This document shows positions 61,927 to 64,000 of a DNA stretch of 64,000 nucleotides, piece by piece; position 1 is the first letter of the stretch, and each line of letters opens with the position of its first letter. The DNA is taken from positions 76,741 through 140,740 of the forward strand of contig CAZIAZ010000001.1 of the NCBI GenBank assembly GCA_964536835.1, given 5' to 3'. The DNA is from DAONFI01 sp035403485 (lineage in GTDB: Bacteria; Planctomycetota; Phycisphaerae; SM23-33). The translations under genes and the position numbers were made by a program. A model generated the notes under the pieces. That model saw nothing but the letters and a program-made list of their open reading frames with translations. It made no database searches and was not told the origin of the DNA.

Positions 61927-62940
61927 ATGAAATCCGGCGTATTTTTCTTATCAATGATATTTTTTTGCAGCACAGTTTTGAGCGATACCGTTGAACTTGG
62001 ACAAAAAAGTTATACAGATGTTCTCATATCGGGAGTTACCAAAGACAAGATACTTTTCATACAGGCCGGCAGGGTCAAAACAGAAAAACCGCTCAATGAA
62101 GTAACAAAATTAAAAATAGATTTATTTCCTGATTTTACGCGGGCGGAGGAATTGGCGGCGTTAAACCAATATCAGAAGGCTATGCAACAATATCTGGATG
62201 CGTATACGAAAGTAAAATCGCTGAAAATGACATGGCAGTTAACATCGGAAGAATGTCTCGACAACGGACAGAAGATTTTGGGCGAAACATATGCCGCCAA
62301 CGCAAAGAGCGAATGGATTAAAGACCTTATAAAACTCCGTTATGCCAAAACCAAATCAATGGAATCAACAGGTGGGCAGCAGGCCAGCGCCATCCCTCAG
62401 GAAGCAGCCCAAGAACCCACCGATAAACCACAAACTGACGCCGTGAAGGACGAAACCAAAACTGTCAACGATAACCAGATATGCAAGGAATGTCGCGGCA
62501 AGGGGACTGTTAAATGTAAGAAATGTAACGGCTCAGGTAAAATAAAGTGTACTCACAAAACGATTACCAATGGTCACGATGAATACCACGCACATTATTA
62601 CGAAATATGTCCTACCTGTGACGGCAAGGGTTTTATTCCGGAAAAATACCAAGTATGGATTCCTGAACGATACGTCGCAACAAAATATGTCCCCGGTTAC
62701 TATTCCAAGCGTACAAGAAAAGTGGCCTGTCCAAACCCGCAGTGCAGGCCTTATCCCAAAGACCCGAGAATTCATATTATCTGGATGTGTCCGCTATGTG
62801 CGACGGCAAAATACCCCGGCTATATCGACTGTCCCGATTGTCAGAATGGCCGGTGCACCTGCCCCAAATGCGGCGGAAGCGGAAAGATAACTCAGGAAAC
62901 AACGCCTGAGCAGACAAACAGCCGTACAACCCAACCGTAA
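61927..62940 (+). CDS. Exported protein with DnaJ-type zinc fingers
   Basis: A signal peptide (about residues 1-19, ending VLS) is followed by a beta-rich start, a helical region (about 65-135, rich in Gln, Leu and Tyr) and a low-complexity Gln/Glu/Thr linker. From about residue 183 come DnaJ-like CxxCxGxG repeats: CRGKG and CKKCNGSGK, CPTCDGKG, and CPDC...CPKCGGSG. A Tyr/Pro-rich stretch and CPNPQC/CPLC pairs lie between. DnaJ fingers bind unfolded protein and zinc, but this protein lacks a J domain and is exported. AGGAG six bases before the ATG at 61927 sets the start (337 residues). Function unknown; such proteins are seen in planctomycetes. Confidence 0.75.
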   Translation: MKSGVFFLSMIFFCSTVLSDTVELGQKSYTDVLISGVTKDKILFIQAGRVKTEKPLNEVTKLKIDLFPDFTRAEELAALNQYQKAMQQYLDAYTKVKSLKMTWQLTSEECLDNGQKILGETYAANAKSEWIKDLIKLRYAKTKSMESTGGQQASAIPQEAAQEPTDKPQTDAVKDETKTVNDNQICKECRGKGTVKCKKCNGSGKIKCTHKTITNGHDEYHAHYYEICPTCDGKGFIPEKYQVWIPERYVATKYVPGYYSKRTRKVACPNPQCRPYPKDPRIHIIWMCPLCATAKYPGYIDCPDCQNGRCTCPKCGGSGKITQETTPEQTNSRTTQP

Positions 62941-63004
62941 TATTTTGTAAAGTACGCGAATATGTATAAAGATGTAAGAATATGAAAACCAGGCTACTTG
63001 TCGA

Positions 63005-63090
63005 CTAAACAAAACAGCGAAAAAGGTGTGCACGGGCACGGCCATATGGCCAACGTCATTAAAACTTGGCTGCCGACATCGACGGATAAC
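63005..63090 (+). repeat. Diverged direct repeat, copy A
   Basis: TGTG-ACGGGCACGGCCATATGGCC through GACATCGACGGATAA corresponds to copy B at 63673-63760, about 80 percent identical by eye over 60 bases with two small gaps. It also holds a GGCCATATGGCC palindrome. No complete ORF is conserved between the copies. The gap 62941-63225 holds nothing else. Confidence 0.6.
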
Positions 63091-63225
63091 GGCGGCAATC
63101 GCGATTGAGTTTTTTCGAATATCGCGGAATGAAATAATCATACAATCGGCTCACAAATTCTTTTACAGATATGAACACTCTTAGAGACGCAACCTGACAA
63201 TTTTGCGTGCAATAAAACTACCAGA

Positions 63226-63420
63226 TTATTTCAGCTTGTCGTATGCTTTTTTGTAGAGGTCGGCGCGGGTGGATTCGTCCAGCTTGCAGAACGCGCGGAC
63301 GGCAGCGGCAAGCGCTCGTTTTTTAGTCCAGCCGGATTCGTCGATGACTTCGTCAAACTTTTCGGCCAAATCCGGCGGTATTTCCGCACCAAAAGGAATT
63401 GTATTTATTTTCCTGACCAT
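63226..63420 (-). CDS. Small ribbon-helix-helix-like protein
   Basis: This 64-residue protein has a short strand-like start (INTIPFGAEIP) followed by two helices, PPDLAEKFDEVIDESG and TKKRALAAAVRAFCKL. This is the pattern of ribbon-helix-helix (Arc/CopG-like) DNA-binding proteins. A third, short helix ends it. Three TTAAGT sequences lie 27-62 bases upstream at 20- and 10-base spacing, which would suit self-repression by such a protein. No toxin-like gene adjoins it, so an antitoxin role is not supported. Fold assignment is by eye only. Confidence 0.6.
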   Translation of the reverse strand: MVRKINTIPFGAEIPPDLAEKFDEVIDESGWTKKRALAAAVRAFCKLDESTRADLYKKAYDKLK

Positions 63421-63446
63421 ACCCTGATTTCATTACTTGACACGAA

Positions 63447-63482
63447 TTAAGTCAACAAAAGAATTATTAAGTAAACTTAAGT
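63447..63482 (-). promoter_or_regulatory. Phased TTAAGT repeats, candidate operator
   Basis: TTAAGT occurs at 63447-63452, 63467-63472 and 63477-63482, i.e. 20 and 10 bases apart. The last forms ACTTAAGT, and with the second gives a TTAAGT-AA-ACTTAA inverted pair. On the minus strand TTGACT (63449-63454) within this block may be a -35 box, with an inverted TTGAC/GTCAA pair around it. This suits binding of a dimer array on one face of the helix. Confidence 0.45.
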
Positions 63483-63672
63483 TTTATATTGATTTCCAAT
63501 CTTTAATGATGTAGAAATAGAAATCCCACGAGGCCCCCAAGGCCCACCACAGCGGCGGGCGGGTGCTTTTTTCCGCATCCGTCCCGCTGCTATTTTATAT
63601 CTCCAATAGCCTGTCTTGTAATATCATATAATCAGAGCAAAACAGAGTCGGCGATATCAACTTAGTATGTTT

Positions 63673-63760
63673 TTCAAACAAGACGGCGGGCAAAAATGTG
63701 AGTACAGGCACGGCCAGAGGCCGACATCGTTAAAACGTGGATGCTGACATCGGCGGCTAA
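63673..63760 (+). repeat. Diverged direct repeat, copy B
   Basis: Partner of copy A at 63005-63090. Shared core is GGCACGGCCA, then TTAAAAC, TGG, TGC and GACATCG-CGG-TAA in the same order. Both are preceded by a purine-rich AAACAA start and followed by a GGCGGC-AT-GA stretch, so the full unit may be about 120 bases. Confidence 0.6.
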
Positions 63761-63919
63761 AGAATGCTCTAATGGCGGCGATGAAAAAAATCCCCATCTT
63801 TTATAGCGTTATCATCGCCGAAAATTTTATATGGCAATTCTGAAAAATAATCACAGATATTCCGGCATCATCTGCAAATCTGCAAAGACGAAACCGTCGT
63901 TTTTTTAAGGCAAACTCTT

Positions 63920-63953
63920 AGAGCATGTTAAACTTGACTTTGCGCCTTGTTGC
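63920..63953 (+). repeat. Interspersed repeat end, right copy
   Basis: AGAGCATGTTAAACTTGAC onward matches the minus strand of 7-40 at 30 of 34 bases. The sequence after it to the window edge is G/C-rich (GCGGCGTCGGCTGGCTGCG) and may be the body of the element. Confidence 0.55.
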
Positions 63954-64000
63954 TGTTTGCGGCGTCGGCTGGCTGCGTCAGGCTGCATCGGAAACCATAT

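Larger units (their letters stand above)
63421..63919. other. Gene-free region at the right end
   Basis: This stretch holds the upstream repeats of the small DNA-binding-type gene, a G/C-rich patch ending in a T-run (63529-63575) that might terminate a plus-strand transcript, and repeat copy B. No reading frame looks real. Confidence 0.5.

Noticed and set aside
63226..63420. Antitoxin of a toxin-antitoxin pair
   Set aside because: No second small gene overlaps or adjoins it on the same strand; the neighbouring DNA is repeat sequence without a coding frame.

Overview
The window is most likely chromosomal DNA of a planctomycete, probably class Phycisphaerae (Sedimentisphaerales-like). This is inferred from protein style, not from a search. 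The pointers are a prepilin-type protein with a C-terminal DG motif, an enlarged SecA, a GyrA ending its active site in DGDPPAAMRYTEARM, a MtaA/UroD-like protein, a TonB-like von Willebrand A protein and an exported DnaJ-type zinc-finger protein. Base composition is moderate, with very A/T-rich gaps between genes. An indolepyruvate oxidoreductase and a biotin-dependent Na+ pump point to a fermentative, anaerobic life. No tRNA, rRNA, transposase, integrase, phage gene or CRISPR array is evident; this is a core region.

Layout. 1-3.4 kb (-): a pseudopilin-like gene, then rpmF-plsX-fabH (lipid synthesis) behind a good promoter. 3.5-7.2 kb (-): oadG-oadA-oadB, a Na+-translocating decarboxylase, divergent from birA, whose product should biotinylate OadA. 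7.6-16.6 kb (+): birA, two envelope glycosyltransferase-type genes, a C4 zinc-ribbon coiled coil, a TIGR02757 protein, an SAM hydroxide adenosyltransferase and gyrA. 16.7-20.9 kb (-): glmM, a left-handed beta-helix acetyltransferase and glmS, the hexosamine branch of cell-envelope synthesis. 21.4-27.1 kb: a VWA membrane protein converging on a three-part IorA-IorB-GltD fusion. 27.3-38 kb (+): a DNA-deoxyinosine glycosylase, topA, a UroD-like protein, secA, an HAD hydrolase and a metal-efflux-type permease, with one small minus-strand gene of unknown function. 38-42 kb (-): M42 peptidase, a cellulose-synthase-like glycosyltransferase, cyclophilin and HIT protein.

42.1-61.1 kb (-) is a nearly complete fusA/S10/spc/alpha translation cluster: fusA, rpsJ, rplCDWB, rpsS, rplV, rpsC, rplP, rpmC, rpsQ, rplNXE, rpsNH, rplFR, rpsE, rplO, secY, adk, map, rpmJ, rpsMKD, rpoA, rplQ. 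rpmD (L30) and infA (IF1) are absent from their usual places. Start sites were moved inward in several genes where a Shine-Dalgarno sequence decided between candidates. 61.1-64 kb is sparse: a hairpin-dense leader before fusA, an exported zinc-finger protein, a small ribbon-helix-helix-like protein with phased upstream TTAAGT repeats, and repeat sequences.

I did not find a convincing new defence or mobile system. The most unusual items are the tandemly expanded helical-wing region of SecA, the IorA-IorB-GltD fusion, the N-terminally extended SecY, the OadB with a large soluble insertion, the hexosamine operon whose GlmU-like member has no recognisable uridyltransferase site, two unassigned structured-RNA candidates (before birA and before fusA), and a perfect 15-bp palindrome at the start of the predicted gyrA leader.
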